A stretch of 64,000 nt of DNA from Sphingomonadales bacterium (GCA_025352685.1 JANXSN010000073.1:1-64000); one strand, 5' to 3'. Shown: positions 41,440-52,471, counted from the first letter of the stretch. Numbers and translations are program-made. Notes: a model not told the origin generated them from the sequence alone.

Positions 41440-43227
41440 CTATTTCACGCGCCAAAGCAGCAACGGCGAATTAGCGGGGAGCGCCACGGGCTCGAGCCAG
41501 TCGAATCGCTTTCCCGCCGCGAGTTGCGAATAGAATCCGTTGGGCGACCGCGAACGGTAGACGGTCGACTCGCTCATATTGGGACAGGTCATCACCAGGG
41601 TAGCCTTGTGCTGCTTGATGATCGTGCGCGCATTCTCGGGTGTACCGTCGAATGCGTGGTGTACGTCGAGAATTGCCGCGCCATTGCGGTGGTACGGCCC
41701 AGCGATCGCCTTGTGATGCGTAATCGTGATCAGGCGGGGCCCGAGATCGACAAAAGTAAAAATTGTCGTCGCGGGTAATGCCGCGATGGGCCGCATGGCG
41801 GGCAATGTCGGGCAGCGGGCATTGGCACGATCAATTGCCTTGCTCCGTGCCGAAGCTTTTTCTCCTGGTATCTGTCCGAGGACGATTTGGACGCCGAGGC
41901 CGGAGAACAAGAGGAACGCGACGACGACGCCAAGAGTCCGCGTCAGCACCGACGTGCTGCGGCGGAGCGCGGGCACGGCAATCCATGTTAATGCGGTTGC
42001 TCCCGGTACAGCGGCCAGTTGAGCCGCGGGCCCCATGCGGGTCTGCCATAGCAGCAGCAGCATTGAGGTCAGGCTAATCAGCGCGATCGGTGCCCAGACC
42101 GCAAACTTGGACGAGCCGCGGGCGCGTAGCGTCGCAAAAATCGCCCCGACTACCCCTGCCAGCGGCAAGGCAAGCGTTCCTGCCATGGTCTGCCAGTCCT
42201 TGGTGTAGAGCGGTTTGAACTCATTGATGTTCTTCAGCCACGAATTGTACAGCTCGGGTGAAACTTGTTCGGGACGCCCGAGGCATTGTGGGGCGAGCAG
42301 CGCAAATCCGGCGATGAGAACGAGGCCGCCGGCCCCGGCCGCGCCGAAGCGCCATTTCCAGTCGCCGCGCTGGGGCTGCGGCAAAAGCCAGGCCAGCCAT
42401 CCTGCCGCGACCATCGTGCCAAGATAAACCGGCGACAACACGTCGCAGCGTGGAATTGCATTGTCGTAGGAGGCAAAGGCGAGATAGCCGCCGGCACAGC
42501 CGACCGCGAGCGAGAGGCCATAGCCTGAAAGCCGTTGGCGGTCATCGGGCTGCCAGACCCAGCGCAGCACGGTTGCCGCGCCGACGATCACAAGAAAGGG
42601 AAGGAGTTCAAGGCCGATGACCACTGACGCTGCGCTCGCCAGTCCCATGACGATCCCGCCGCGCCGGGCATTTGGATCAGCAATGCCCGCGATGCTCAAG
42701 ACGAGGAAGGTAAGCTGCCAATTATGATGATCGATCCGCATCGGCATGAACATTGTCAGGGCAGCCATGCAACAGACCGACACGAACGCCGCCGCCAGCA
42801 GCCCGGCATTCGGCGCGATCAGCCACCGTGCGGCGAGCGCCAGAGCCAGCAGCGTCACCCATAGCGGCAGCATCGGCGCGACGGCGGCCGCGAAGCGTTC
42901 CGCTGTTGGTCCACTCACAAAAAGCCTAGCGATCAAGTCCAACCCCGCGATCGGCAGGTCCACGAGGCGGCTCCAGTGCATGTTGAAACCCTCGGGCGGG
43001 TTCAGCTTGTACTGACGCAGGTCGTACCAGCCCTGTCCATTGAGCAGCGCGCGAACCTGAGACATCCGCATATTGTCGTCCGTATCGGGCAGCGAAAACC
43101 AGCGGATCATGCCCCAACGGTACCAGACCATGGTGCCAGCCGTGACGCCCCAGACAAGCGTAATCAATGCACGCCAATGCCGGTCAAGCAGGTCGACGAA
43201 CCGTTGCTGTGCTGCCGCCTCGTCCAT
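41440..43227 (-). CDS. predicted GT-C fold / oligosaccharyltransferase-like membrane glycosyltransferase
   Basis: Multi-TM; DTDDNMRMSQVRALLNGQGWYDLRQYKLNPPEGFNMHWSRLVDLPIAG, acidic first loop; soluble C-terminal domain. Confidence 0.65.
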   Translation of the reverse strand: MDEAAAQQRFVDLLDRHWRALITLVWGVTAGTMVWYRWGMIRWFSLPDTDDNMRMSQVRALLNGQGWYDLRQYKLNPPEGFNMHWSRLVDLPIAGLDLIARLFVSGPTAERFAAAVAPMLPLWVTLLALALAARWLIAPNAGLLAAAFVSVCCMAALTMFMPMRIDHHNWQLTFLVLSIAGIADPNARRGGIVMGLASAASVVIGLELLPFLVIVGAATVLRWVWQPDDRQRLSGYGLSLAVGCAGGYLAFASYDNAIPRCDVLSPVYLGTMVAAGWLAWLLPQPQRGDWKWRFGAAGAGGLVLIAGFALLAPQCLGRPEQVSPELYNSWLKNINEFKPLYTKDWQTMAGTLALPLAGVVGAIFATLRARGSSKFAVWAPIALISLTSMLLLLWQTRMGPAAQLAAVPGATALTWIAVPALRRSTSVLTRTLGVVVAFLLFSGLGVQIVLGQIPGEKASARSKAIDRANARCPTLPAMRPIAALPATTIFTFVDLGPRLITITHHKAIAGPYHRNGAAILDVHHAFDGTPENARTIIKQHKATLVMTCPNMSESTVYRSRSPNGFYSQLAAGKRFDWLEPVALPANSPLLLWRVK

Positions 43228-43305
43228 TGCCTTACCCGCGCCCCTTACTTCTCGACGTAAGGGCGCATAATCGTTACTGGTGCCGCTGCATAGCGTGCGC
43301 CTGAC

Positions 43306-44088
43306 ATGCTTTCCCAGCGGATCGAACCGATGACCGACCACGTCTACAACACCGACTTTTACGATTACATTGACGACGGCAGCCGGGCATCGGCGCGGAC
43401 CGTTGCGCCGCTGTTGCTGGCTGAAATGAAAATCGACAGCCTGCTTGATGTGGGAGCCGGGCATGGCGCGTGGGCGGCGGAATGGCTGGCGGCGGGCGTC
43501 GGCGACGTCGTCGCGGTTGATGGTAACTATGTGAAGCTTGACCAGCTCGTCATTCCGACTTCAAATTTTCGTGCCCATGATTTGTCGATCCCGCTCGATC
43601 TCGGGCGCACATTCGGGCTTGTCCAGAGCCTCGAGGTTGCCGAGCATTTGCCTCATGCCAAAGCGGCAACCTTCGTCGAGACACTCATCCGCCACGGCGA
43701 TGTCATCCTGTTTTCTGCTGCTGTCCCGCATCAGGGCGGCGAGCATCACGTCAATGAGCAGCCGCCCGAGTATTGGCGGAACCTGTTCAAGCAGGAAGGA
43801 TACGCCGCGTTCGATTGGCTCCGTCCGCGCCTTGCAGACCAGAAGCAGGTCAAAAGCTGGTATCGCTACAACAGCTTCCTCTATGCCAATGCAGCAGGCC
43901 AGAAGCGGCTGTCGCCTTCGATCGTTGGTGCGCGCGTCGATGACAGCCGTCTGCTGGAAATCGGTGGTGATTTTGCCTGGCATGCGCGTCGAGCGATGGT
44001 ACGGCTTATCCCGACGGGTCTTGTAAAGCCGGTCGCCATGGTCAAGGCGAGCGTCGAAGCCAAGTTGCGCAGGCGCGCCGGAGCCTGA
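43306..44088 (+). CDS. class I SAM-dependent methyltransferase
   Basis: SLLDVGAGHGAWAAEWLAAGVGDVVAVDGNYV..VAEHLPHAKAATFVETLIRHGD. Confidence 0.85.
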   Translation: MLSQRIEPMTDHVYNTDFYDYIDDGSRASARTVAPLLLAEMKIDSLLDVGAGHGAWAAEWLAAGVGDVVAVDGNYVKLDQLVIPTSNFRAHDLSIPLDLGRTFGLVQSLEVAEHLPHAKAATFVETLIRHGDVILFSAAVPHQGGEHHVNEQPPEYWRNLFKQEGYAAFDWLRPRLADQKQVKSWYRYNSFLYANAAGQKRLSPSIVGARVDDSRLLEIGGDFAWHARRAMVRLIPTGLVKPVAMVKASVEAKLRRRAGA

Positions 44089-44513
44089 TGGTCATCGATC
44101 GCTGGATTCCCCGCGACGCGGTCGCTCGCGCCGCGTTCTGGCAACTTTTGCGTTACGCCATCGTTGGCGGCGTTATAACCGCGGGTGGGCAATCCATTTA
44201 TTACCTTGGGGTCGAATGGTTCGGGATCGATCCGAACGTCTCGATTGCCATCGCCTTCGTCGTCGGCGTTATCGCCGGCTATTTTGCCCACGGGTGGATC
44301 AGCTTTGCCGGGCACGGCGAACGCGAGAACCACGCGCAAATGGGAACGCGGTTCATCGCGGTGAACTTGTTCGGCTTTGCGATGAATTCGTTCTTCGTGT
44401 GGCTGCTGGTCAAATATTGCCACGGGCCGACTTGGTGGCCGATCGTACCCAATATCGTCCTAACCCCGCTCGCCACTTTCTGGATGCACCGCAAGTGGAC
44501 TTACGGAGGCTGA
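44088..44513 (+). CDS. GtrA family flippase-like protein
   Basis: FWQLLRYAIVGGVITAGGQSIYYLGVEW..four TMs; NIVLTPLATFWMHRKWTYGG. Confidence 0.85.
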   Translation: MVIDRWIPRDAVARAAFWQLLRYAIVGGVITAGGQSIYYLGVEWFGIDPNVSIAIAFVVGVIAGYFAHGWISFAGHGERENHAQMGTRFIAVNLFGFAMNSFFVWLLVKYCHGPTWWPIVPNIVLTPLATFWMHRKWTYGG

Positions 44514-45479
44514 AGCATCGATGCCAAGCTTTGCCTTCGACACACTGCCGCCTGCGATGTTCTGGACGATGTAGAGGGGACGATTTTTCGCCTGGGTGTA
44601 AAGCCGACCGATATATTCGCCGATCATCCCGAGGACGAACATCTGGATCGCGCCGAGGACGACCACGACCAGCATCAGCGACGTCCAGCCCGCGATGGTA
44701 TCGCCCGAAATCCACGAAATGCCGATATAGGCGATGAGTAGCAGCGATCCCGCTGCGAGCCAGAGGCCAGCGTGACTTGCGAAGCGAAGCGGGGCCGTTG
44801 AAAATCCCGTCAGCGCGTCGAGCGCAAAGCCCATCATCTTTGATAGCGGATATTTGGTAACGCCGGCAAAGCGTGCCTCGCGGTGATAGGCAAACGGCAC
44901 CTGCCGGAACCCGCCCCACGCGACCATGCCACGTACGAAGCGGGCCTGTTCAGGCATGGCCAGGAACACTGAAAGGGCGCGGCGCGTCATCAGTCGAAAG
45001 TCGCCCGCATCCAGCGGAATATCGACCTCGGTCGCGCTTTTCAGCACGCGGTAGAACGCTGCAGCCGTTGCCTTTTTAAACGCGGTTTCGCCGGCTCGCC
45101 CGGTGCGAACGCCGTAAACGACATCTGCGCCTTCGCGAACCATCGTTTCCATCATGGGATTGAGCAATTCAGGGGGATCCTGCAAATCGGCATCAACGAC
45201 AAATATGTATTCGCCTCGGCACAGGTCGAGCCCAGCGGTCAGTGCCAGCTGGTGCCCGTGATTACGCGACAGGTCGAGCGCAACGAGATGAGGGTCCGTC
45301 TTGGTGAGGCCCGCCATGATCGACCAACTGCCATCGCGCGACCCGTCGTTGATCAGGACGATCTCGTAATCGTTGCCCACCACTGCCTTTGCCGCAGCGC
45401 CGAGCCGCGCGTGTAGCGTCACGAGGCAATCGGCCTCGTTATAGCAAGGAACGACGATCGAAAGTTTCGGCGGGGTCAT
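44460..45479 (-). CDS. glycosyltransferase family 2, GtrB/polyprenyl-phosphate sugar transferase-like
   Basis: LSIVVPCYNEADCLVTLHARL..FVVDADLQDPPELL..two C-terminal TMs, GMIGEYIGRLYTQAKNRPLYIV. Confidence 0.93.
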   Translation of the reverse strand: MTPPKLSIVVPCYNEADCLVTLHARLGAAAKAVVGNDYEIVLINDGSRDGSWSIMAGLTKTDPHLVALDLSRNHGHQLALTAGLDLCRGEYIFVVDADLQDPPELLNPMMETMVREGADVVYGVRTGRAGETAFKKATAAAFYRVLKSATEVDIPLDAGDFRLMTRRALSVFLAMPEQARFVRGMVAWGGFRQVPFAYHREARFAGVTKYPLSKMMGFALDALTGFSTAPLRFASHAGLWLAAGSLLLIAYIGISWISGDTIAGWTSLMLVVVVLGAIQMFVLGMIGEYIGRLYTQAKNRPLYIVQNIAGGSVSKAKLGIDASASVSPLAVHPESGERG

Positions 45480-46981
45480 TTCTGGATCCGGTACAGGATG
45501 GTCCGGTCATCCGCAAACAGCGGAATAAGACCTGGGTAGCGCGGAAGCGTTTCGGGGCGAAAGCCGATCAGCCATACGAAATCGAACCGGTCGCGAGGAA
45601 ACGCGTCGAGGCGCGCTTTGAGGCGACCGCGCAACTCGCCGCCTCCCTTGATATATTGCGACGGATCCGCATTGAAGCGCGAGCCCCGCGCGCCGAGCGG
45701 AATTAACAATTGTGCGCCAGGCACTTCCCATTGCGAGTTCGTGAAGACTTCGCGCCGGACGATGGCAATCCCATCCATGTGTTCGAACCGCGGTCGGCGC
45801 CAGGGAACATCCTTGGGATATTCCACAAACACCGCGACATGCGCACCAATCGGCATCCGATCGAGCGCCTTCAGGTGGCGGGCAAAGTCGCGGTCATAGG
45901 TTTGAAACCCGATGGTCGTGACCGCGATCCGTACTGCGAACAAGACCGCTGCCGTCAACGCCAGTGCCGGGGCCAACCGAGTTGAGACCCCAGGGGCTGG
46001 ACGCAGCGCAAGCAGACCAACGATGATCACCACAGGCCATAACCGCGCGTCAGCGTAGGCCGAACCGAACAGCTGATACGGCATGACAAAAAGCGCGATG
46101 AGCAGCGTCAGCGCGGCAGAGCCGAGCGCCCAGTTTTGCTCGAACCGGCGCGACATGAACCCGACAAGGATCAACAGGAGGCTCAATCCCAGGCAGGTGA
46201 TGTCGAACCATTGGATCTGATCGCGCAGGGTCCAGGTGAGCGCGAGCATTTTATACTCCAGCGCATACCAGCCCAACGTTTCCGCTGACCCGTGCGTGCC
46301 ATAGCGCAACGCCAACATGAGCAGTAGCGGGGCCCCCAGCGGAACCAACTTCAAAAGGCTTACAGTATAAGCACGCAGCGACCTGTAATCCCCGCGCTGC
46401 GCCCAGATCAGGACGCAAAATATCCCCCAGCCATAGATGTGCACGGTCCACAGCAGGACAGCGGCGACCCCGAGTAGCAGGCTGTCGAGCATCCATGGCC
46501 TGGCGCGCGCATCGATTGCAACCGGGTCTGCGCGATAGAAGAACGCCGCAGCGTGGAGCGCGCAGGTAAAGCCGAGCCAATAGTTCACCAGTCCGTATTG
46601 CCATGGGTAGGCCATGGCAAAGGGAAATGCGGCCCACGCCGTTGCCGGCAACGTGCCGTGAGCGGCCTTTGCCAGTCGTGCCATGCCCGAAATTGCCAAA
46701 ATCAGGATGAGGGCGCTCAGCAGGACCGCGCCACGTTCAACGCCAAACAGGCGGCCCAACGGTTCCATCAGCAAGTCGCTGCCCAGATTGCCGATCAAGC
46801 TCCAGCGGTAGGCCCAATTGGCTTGCAACGCGGCGCTGTGCGCCAGGTTCAACTGGATATGATAGCGGCCCATGTGCCCGAGCAGATCGATCAGCGGTGG
46901 CAGGGTCACGAACCACAGGGGAACCGTCGAGGCAAGCGCCGCGGCTGCGACGGCGCGCCGTGTTTCCCACCAGCGACTCAT
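45476..46981 (-). CDS. multi-pass membrane protein, candidate GT-C type glycosyltransferase (paralog of the 46978-48507 product)
   Basis: LPPLIDLLGHMGRY..RWSLIGNLGSDLL..HMDGIAIVRREVFTNSQWEVPGA..DPSQY..FDFVWLI. Confidence 0.7.
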   Translation of the reverse strand: MSRWWETRRAVAAAALASTVPLWFVTLPPLIDLLGHMGRYHIQLNLAHSAALQANWAYRWSLIGNLGSDLLMEPLGRLFGVERGAVLLSALILILAISGMARLAKAAHGTLPATAWAAFPFAMAYPWQYGLVNYWLGFTCALHAAAFFYRADPVAIDARARPWMLDSLLLGVAAVLLWTVHIYGWGIFCVLIWAQRGDYRSLRAYTVSLLKLVPLGAPLLLMLALRYGTHGSAETLGWYALEYKMLALTWTLRDQIQWFDITCLGLSLLLILVGFMSRRFEQNWALGSAALTLLIALFVMPYQLFGSAYADARLWPVVIIVGLLALRPAPGVSTRLAPALALTAAVLFAVRIAVTTIGFQTYDRDFARHLKALDRMPIGAHVAVFVEYPKDVPWRRPRFEHMDGIAIVRREVFTNSQWEVPGAQLLIPLGARGSRFNADPSQYIKGGGELRGRLKARLDAFPRDRFDFVWLIGFRPETLPRYPGLIPLFADDRTILYRIQK

Positions 46982-48507
46982 TTGCGGTCGATCCGATAAA
47001 GACGATCCGTTCCGTTGGCCCAAACCGGTGTCATGCCGAACGTCAGCCTGCGATCGTGGCGAGGCGGATCGATAAGCCATACATAGTCAAACGCGGCGCG
47101 AGGCAGCTTGGCCAGCGACTGGTCGAGCGATCGCCAATTACCAAAGTGGCATGGTTGCTCGGTCACTAATTGCGAGGGGTCGGCCACGAACCCGGCCGCA
47201 TCGCTCTTGGTGACAGTCATGAAACTGGTACCTGACACCTGCCACTGATCATTTGAAAATGCCTGTCGGCGTACGATGGCCAGGCCCGGAAGATGGTCCA
47301 TGCGGTCGGTAGACCAGTCAAATGCGCAGGTCCACGGTGTGAAGGCAGCAACGCGTGCACCGCGCGGCAGATGGTCGAGCGCTATCAACGCTCTATCCCA
47401 TCGGGCCGAAACGATGGCAAAACTCGCCGTGGTCGAGGCCGTACGGGCTCCGACAAACAGCAGACCGAGGATAGCCAGCCCATTGAGCAACCGGCGTGAC
47501 ACGCCCGGCAGCGGACGGATCGCGATGACGGCATTTGCGAACAGAAAAGGCGTTAGCCGCATGTCTGCATAAGCCGAACCAAAGATAACACGCGGCAGTG
47601 TGAAAAAGACGATGATCAGGAAAAAGGTGCTCCCGATCAACATACGGGAATAGCCGAGCCGGTCGACGACCAACGGCATCAGCACGACCCCGAAGATCAG
47701 CGCGAGCGCGCCGACGTCAAGAACTTGCCAGCGGTCGCGCAATGTGGTGGCAAGGTAATGCGACTTTTCCTTGAGGTCGAACCAGTCTCCCGTTGAGCTC
47801 CTTGTCTGCGATTGCCAGACGACCATCGGAATCAGGGGGAGCGCCATTGGCAGGCACGCAATTCCCGCACGAAAGACCGCTGTATGCCAGAGGTGGCCCA
47901 GGTCGCGTTGCCGGATAATCTCCGCCGCGAGGCATAGTACTCCGAGCAAACCCCACGCGAAGGTGTGCGTAACCCAGATAACGCAGGCAATCACGCTAAA
48001 CACGGCTGACCGCCACCTTGTCCGTCTCAGGCGCGTCATGCGCAGCCAGAGCGCAAAGGCAAGCAGCGTGAAAGCCACCCCAAGCGCAAAATTGACGAAG
48101 CCGAACAGGAAGGGATGTCCGTAGGCCAGAGGCAGTGCGAAAAACGCTGTCGGCGGTACACGGCCATGCACTTCGCGTGCGATCAGGAGAAAGCCGGCGG
48201 TCGTCATCGCCGGAATCGCCAGTATGATTAGCTTAACGCCCAGTTCGAGCCCAAACACTCTGGCCATCGGCACAATCAGCAGGTCCACGCCCGAATTGCC
48301 GATCAGCCGCCAGCGGAAATCATACCATTGCGACAGGATCGGCGAGGTGGCATCCAGTTCAACTGCATAGCGCCCCATATGGCCTGGCAAGTCGACCAGC
48401 GGCGGCACCGACGGCCACATCAACGGCACGACTGATGCGACGACGAGCAGCGCTAGAAACCAGCGCTGCTCCCACCAAAAACCATTTGTGTACGTGTCGT
48501 TAACCAT
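46978..48507 (-). CDS. multi-pass membrane protein, candidate GT-C type glycosyltransferase (paralog of the 45476-46981 product)
   Basis: VPPLVDLPGHMGRY..RWRLIGNSGVDLL..HLPGLAIVRRQAFSNDQWQVSGT..DPSQL..FDYVWLI. Confidence 0.7.
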   Translation of the reverse strand: MVNDTYTNGFWWEQRWFLALLVVASVVPLMWPSVPPLVDLPGHMGRYAVELDATSPILSQWYDFRWRLIGNSGVDLLIVPMARVFGLELGVKLIILAIPAMTTAGFLLIAREVHGRVPPTAFFALPLAYGHPFLFGFVNFALGVAFTLLAFALWLRMTRLRRTRWRSAVFSVIACVIWVTHTFAWGLLGVLCLAAEIIRQRDLGHLWHTAVFRAGIACLPMALPLIPMVVWQSQTRSSTGDWFDLKEKSHYLATTLRDRWQVLDVGALALIFGVVLMPLVVDRLGYSRMLIGSTFFLIIVFFTLPRVIFGSAYADMRLTPFLFANAVIAIRPLPGVSRRLLNGLAILGLLFVGARTASTTASFAIVSARWDRALIALDHLPRGARVAAFTPWTCAFDWSTDRMDHLPGLAIVRRQAFSNDQWQVSGTSFMTVTKSDAAGFVADPSQLVTEQPCHFGNWRSLDQSLAKLPRAAFDYVWLIDPPRHDRRLTFGMTPVWANGTDRLYRIDRK

Positions 48508-48565
48508 TGACGGCTAGCAAGCCGGAGCGCGAAACCTGCCGGCGCGCAACCGCTGGAGCTACTGT

Positions 48566-49798
48566 GTGTCCACCAACAGTGCTGAGCCCCCCCCTGATGC
48601 TCATCGGCTCGCGTCCCCTCTGCGATTGTGGCTGCCGTGGGTCATCGGGTCGATCCTGATTTTGGTATTCGTCGCCCGCGATTGGGTTTTGACGAGAAAT
48701 GGTATCATCGACCACTCGGTAGTGTGGGGACGCGATTTCATCAATGTCTGGACAGGCGGTCATCTCGTGCGCGACGGACAGTTCGCCACGCTGTACGATC
48801 CGACGGGATATGCCGCATACCAACGCGGTCTGTTCGGCGCCATCGATCCGCACAATTATTCTTATCCGCCGACCTCTTATCCGCTGGCGGCCGCGCTCTC
48901 GCTGCTTCCCTACTCGGTTGCGCTGGCTGTCTGGTTAACGGCCACAGCTGCACTTTTTGCAGTGTCAGCCCGCTCGTGGTGGCCTCGGAGCGCTGGGCCG
49001 TACTGGCTTGCCGTCGCAACCCCGGCGGCACTCGTCAACCTTTGGGCAGGACATTACGGATTTGTCCTGGGCGCTCTGTTCCTGCTCGGCTGGCAGAACC
49101 TCGACCGACGTCCGACGCTGGCAGGAATATTCTTTGGCCTGATGCTGATCAAGCCTCATATGGCCGTGCTCGTGCCGCTTGCCCTGCTCATCCGCGGCGA
49201 TTGGCGCGCGATGGGTTCCGCGGCCGCCACAGTTGTCGGGTCTGTTCTCGCGACAGCTGTTGCCTTCGGGGTGACGCCATGGACCGACTATCTGTTTCGA
49301 ACGCTTGGTGTGCAGGCCACGATGATCAACGCCCATGGCAAGTTTTTCGGCAACCTGTCGACATCGATGACGACCGGCTTGTTGGAAGCCGGCGCGCCTT
49401 GGTCGGTCGCCGTGGCTTTCCAGGTCGCGTCGACAGCGCTGGGCATATTGCTCGTTACGCTGGCGGCGCGGCGGCGCCCGGCCAGCCGAGACCTCGCTCT
49501 GCTCATCGCAACCTGCACCTTTCTCGTGCTGCCCTATGCGTTCAGTTATGACCTGACCGTCGTCGCAATCGGAGCCTTGTGGGTGTGCACGCGGGCCCAT
49601 CTGCCGGGTGTTGACGAGCGTCTCGCGATATTGGGTTTTGTCGCCCCGCAGCTCGGCATTGCAGCCGCGCTGGTCAGCCTACCGCTGATGCCATTCATGT
49701 TGGTCGGCTTGGCGATTGCCCAGTTCCGCCAGCTCGACTTTCCTCAGATCAGCGATCGCGCCGCCCCAGCAAGCGCAGACGCAACGCATTCAGCTTGA
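48566..49798 (+). CDS. glycosyltransferase family 87 (DUF2029) protein
   Basis: [69 protein letters not shown]. Confidence 0.85.
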   Translation: MSTNSAEPPPDAHRLASPLRLWLPWVIGSILILVFVARDWVLTRNGIIDHSVVWGRDFINVWTGGHLVRDGQFATLYDPTGYAAYQRGLFGAIDPHNYSYPPTSYPLAAALSLLPYSVALAVWLTATAALFAVSARSWWPRSAGPYWLAVATPAALVNLWAGHYGFVLGALFLLGWQNLDRRPTLAGIFFGLMLIKPHMAVLVPLALLIRGDWRAMGSAAATVVGSVLATAVAFGVTPWTDYLFRTLGVQATMINAHGKFFGNLSTSMTTGLLEAGAPWSVAVAFQVASTALGILLVTLAARRRPASRDLALLIATCTFLVLPYAFSYDLTVVAIGALWVCTRAHLPGVDERLAILGFVAPQLGIAAALVSLPLMPFMLVGLAIAQFRQLDFPQISDRAAPASADATHSA

Positions 49799-50978
49799 TG
49801 AACCCTTCGGCATCGCGTTGGTCATATGCCCCGGCGTCGTCCTCGAACGTCACGACCTTTTCGCTGTAAAGCGTGTTTGGTGATTTGCGACCCGTCACGA
49901 TCACGCTACCTTTGTAAAGTTTTAGCCGTACCGTGCCGCTTACCTTAACCTGCGAATGATCGATGGCGGCCTGCAGCATCTCGCGCTCCGGCGAGAACCA
50001 GAAGCCGTTATAAAGAAGCTCGGCGTAACGCGGCGCGAGTTCGTCCTTCAGATGGGCAGCACCCCGGTCGAGCGTCAGCTGTTCGATACCCCGATGCGCG
50101 AGGTGAAGGATCGTGCCACCCGGCGTTTCGTACATGCCGCGCGATTTCATGCCGACGAACCGATTCTCGACCAGATCGAGCCGCCCGATGCCGTGCCGCC
50201 GCCCATATTCGTTGAGCGTGCTCAGAGCCGTCGCGGGCGACATGCCCTCTCCATTAACTGCAACTGCATCGCCGCGTTCGAAATCGACGGTGATGACTTC
50301 GGGTGTATCGGGTGCATCCTCGGGATTGACCGTGCGCGAATAGACATAGTCGGGCACTTCGTCCCACGGATCTTCCAGCACCTTGCCCTCCGAAGAGGTG
50401 TGCAACATGTTGGCATCGGTCGAGAATGGGCTCTCGCCCCGCTTGTCCCTGGGCACCGGAATCTGGTGCTGTTCGGCAAACGCGATCAGCGCCGTCCGGC
50501 TGGTCAACTCCCATTCTCGCCAAGGCGCGATGATTTTGACGTCGGGTGACAGCGCGTAATAGCCGAGCTCGAACCGAACCTGGTCGTTCCCCTTGCCGGT
50601 AGCGCCATGGCTGACGGCGTCAGCGCCGACCATCTTGGCAATCTCGATCTGGCGCTTGGCAATCAGCGGCCGCGCGATTGACGTCCCGAGGAGGTAAAGC
50701 CCCTCGTACAGCGCATTAGCGCGCATCATCGGGAAGACGTAATCGCGGACGAATTCCTCGCGCAGGTCGTCAATAAAGATGTTTTCTTCTTTGACGCCCA
50801 TCAAGCGCGCTTTGGCGCGCGCGGGCTCGAGCTCCTCGCCTTGTCCCAGGTCGGCGGTGAAGGTCACAACCTCGCAGTTATACGTCTGCTGCAGCCACTT
50901 CAGGATCACGCTGGTATCGAGGCCGCCAGAATAGGCGAGAACGACTTTGTTGATCCCTTGGCCTTTGATGTCGCGCAA
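49749..50978 (-). CDS. argG: argininosuccinate synthase (probable TTG start)
   Basis: [39 protein letters not shown]. Confidence 0.97.
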   Translation of the reverse strand: MRDIKGQGINKVVLAYSGGLDTSVILKWLQQTYNCEVVTFTADLGQGEELEPARAKARLMGVKEENIFIDDLREEFVRDYVFPMMRANALYEGLYLLGTSIARPLIAKRQIEIAKMVGADAVSHGATGKGNDQVRFELGYYALSPDVKIIAPWREWELTSRTALIAFAEQHQIPVPRDKRGESPFSTDANMLHTSSEGKVLEDPWDEVPDYVYSRTVNPEDAPDTPEVITVDFERGDAVAVNGEGMSPATALSTLNEYGRRHGIGRLDLVENRFVGMKSRGMYETPGGTILHLAHRGIEQLTLDRGAAHLKDELAPRYAELLYNGFWFSPEREMLQAAIDHSQVKVSGTVRLKLYKGSVIVTGRKSPNTLYSEKVVTFEDDAGAYDQRDAEGFIKLNALRLRLLGRRDR

Positions 50979-51214
50979 TTGGCAACTCCCGTGATTCGTC
51001 GTGGCCTCATACGGGCGCCGACTCGGCGAGGGAAGGATGGCCGCAAACAAGACACCCAAAGCTGAAGCCCGTGTTAGCGCTTTTGCCGATAGTCTTGCCG
51101 AGCCTGCTTGCCGGGTACACGCCAAGTCGCTGATCGCATCACGGGTTCCGATAACAGGCAGTGCGCCCAAGAAACGAGGACCGCGCAGCCGACGTTCGCG
51201 CCCTACCGGGAAGC

Positions 51215-52444
51215 TCAAGCCTCGCGAAGTTTAAACTCTGCTGCGGCCATATAATCGCGGGTAAGGGGAAGCACGCGCCGGTCCTTGGCGTATTGCAGCT
51301 GATAGACGCAGAGCACGCCGTGCTCGAACGCGCTTGTGCAGCCGGCCAGATAGAACTGCCACATGCGAAAAAATCGGGCGTCGTAGATCGCCTCGATCTC
51401 CGGGCGCTTTTCCATCACGCGTGCGTACCAGTGGCGAAGTGTGTACGCGTAATGCAACCGCCATGTTTCGCAATCGGTCTGGATTAAATTCTGCCGCTCA
51501 CTTGCATCGGTGATCTCGCTCAGCGCGGGCGCATAGCCGCCCGGGAAGATGTATTTCGACGCCCATGCATCGGTCGTCCCCGGCCAGCCCATCCGCCCGA
51601 TGGTGTGGAGCAGCATCACTCCGTCATCGGTCATCAGCTCTCGACATTTCCGGAAGAAGGTATGGTAGTGCGGTGGGCCGACATGTTCGAACATGCCGAC
51701 AGAGACGATCCGGTCAAACTGCCCAGTGACTTCGCGGTAATCGATCAGCTCAAATGTCACCCGGTCGGCAACGCTACGCTTCGCCGCGTCCGCCCGGGCA
51801 TATTTGATCTGTTCTTCGGATAGTGTGATCCCAACGACATCGACGTCGTAATGTTTGTTGAGATAAAACGCCATGCCGCCCCAGCCGCAGCCAATGTCGA
51901 GCACCCGCATGCCAGGTCGGAGATCGAGCTTGGCGGCAATATGGGCCATTTTGTTGCGTTGAGCCTGATCAAGCGAATTGGCTGGGTCGGTGAAATAGCC
52001 GCAGCTGTATTGGCGGTTCTCGTCGAGAAAGAGGTCGTAAAGCCTATCGTCGAGGTCGTAATGGTGCGCGACGTTGCGCTTCGACTTGGCGTTCCAGTTC
52101 CAGCGGTCGAGCTTGCCTGCAATTTTGCCCCATACGCGGCTCGTCCAGCGCGCATCTTCGATGCCGCCGCCGCGTTCCCACGAACTGTTGAGGCGCAACA
52201 GGCTTAACAGACCCATGATATCGTCGTTTCCGACGATCAGACGGTGGTCCATATACGCCTCGCCCCCACCGAGTTCGGGCTTCATCACGACCTCACGTGC
52301 CACTTTGGCATCAGCGAGGCGGATGGCGATGTCGGGATAACCTTCGGTCGGGGTACCGACCCTGCTGACCTGACCCTTATGGTCGGTGACCGTCAGCGTA
52401 CCGTTGCGGATGATCTTGGCAAGAAACGTGTCGAGAAGGGACAT
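51215..52444 (-). CDS. cfa: cyclopropane-fatty-acyl-phospholipid synthase family
   Basis: [63 protein letters not shown]. Confidence 0.93.
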   Translation of the reverse strand: MSLLDTFLAKIIRNGTLTVTDHKGQVSRVGTPTEGYPDIAIRLADAKVAREVVMKPELGGGEAYMDHRLIVGNDDIMGLLSLLRLNSSWERGGGIEDARWTSRVWGKIAGKLDRWNWNAKSKRNVAHHYDLDDRLYDLFLDENRQYSCGYFTDPANSLDQAQRNKMAHIAAKLDLRPGMRVLDIGCGWGGMAFYLNKHYDVDVVGITLSEEQIKYARADAAKRSVADRVTFELIDYREVTGQFDRIVSVGMFEHVGPPHYHTFFRKCRELMTDDGVMLLHTIGRMGWPGTTDAWASKYIFPGGYAPALSEITDASERQNLIQTDCETWRLHYAYTLRHWYARVMEKRPEIEAIYDARFFRMWQFYLAGCTSAFEHGVLCVYQLQYAKDRRVLPLTRDYMAAAEFKLREA

Positions 52445-52471
52445 AAGCAAACTCGGTAAAGGCGTACGCTG

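Noticed and set aside
51001-51234. 77-aa plus-strand ORF in the argG-cfa gap
   Set aside because: Basic low-information sequence overlapping the cfa 3' end; no start context or family support.
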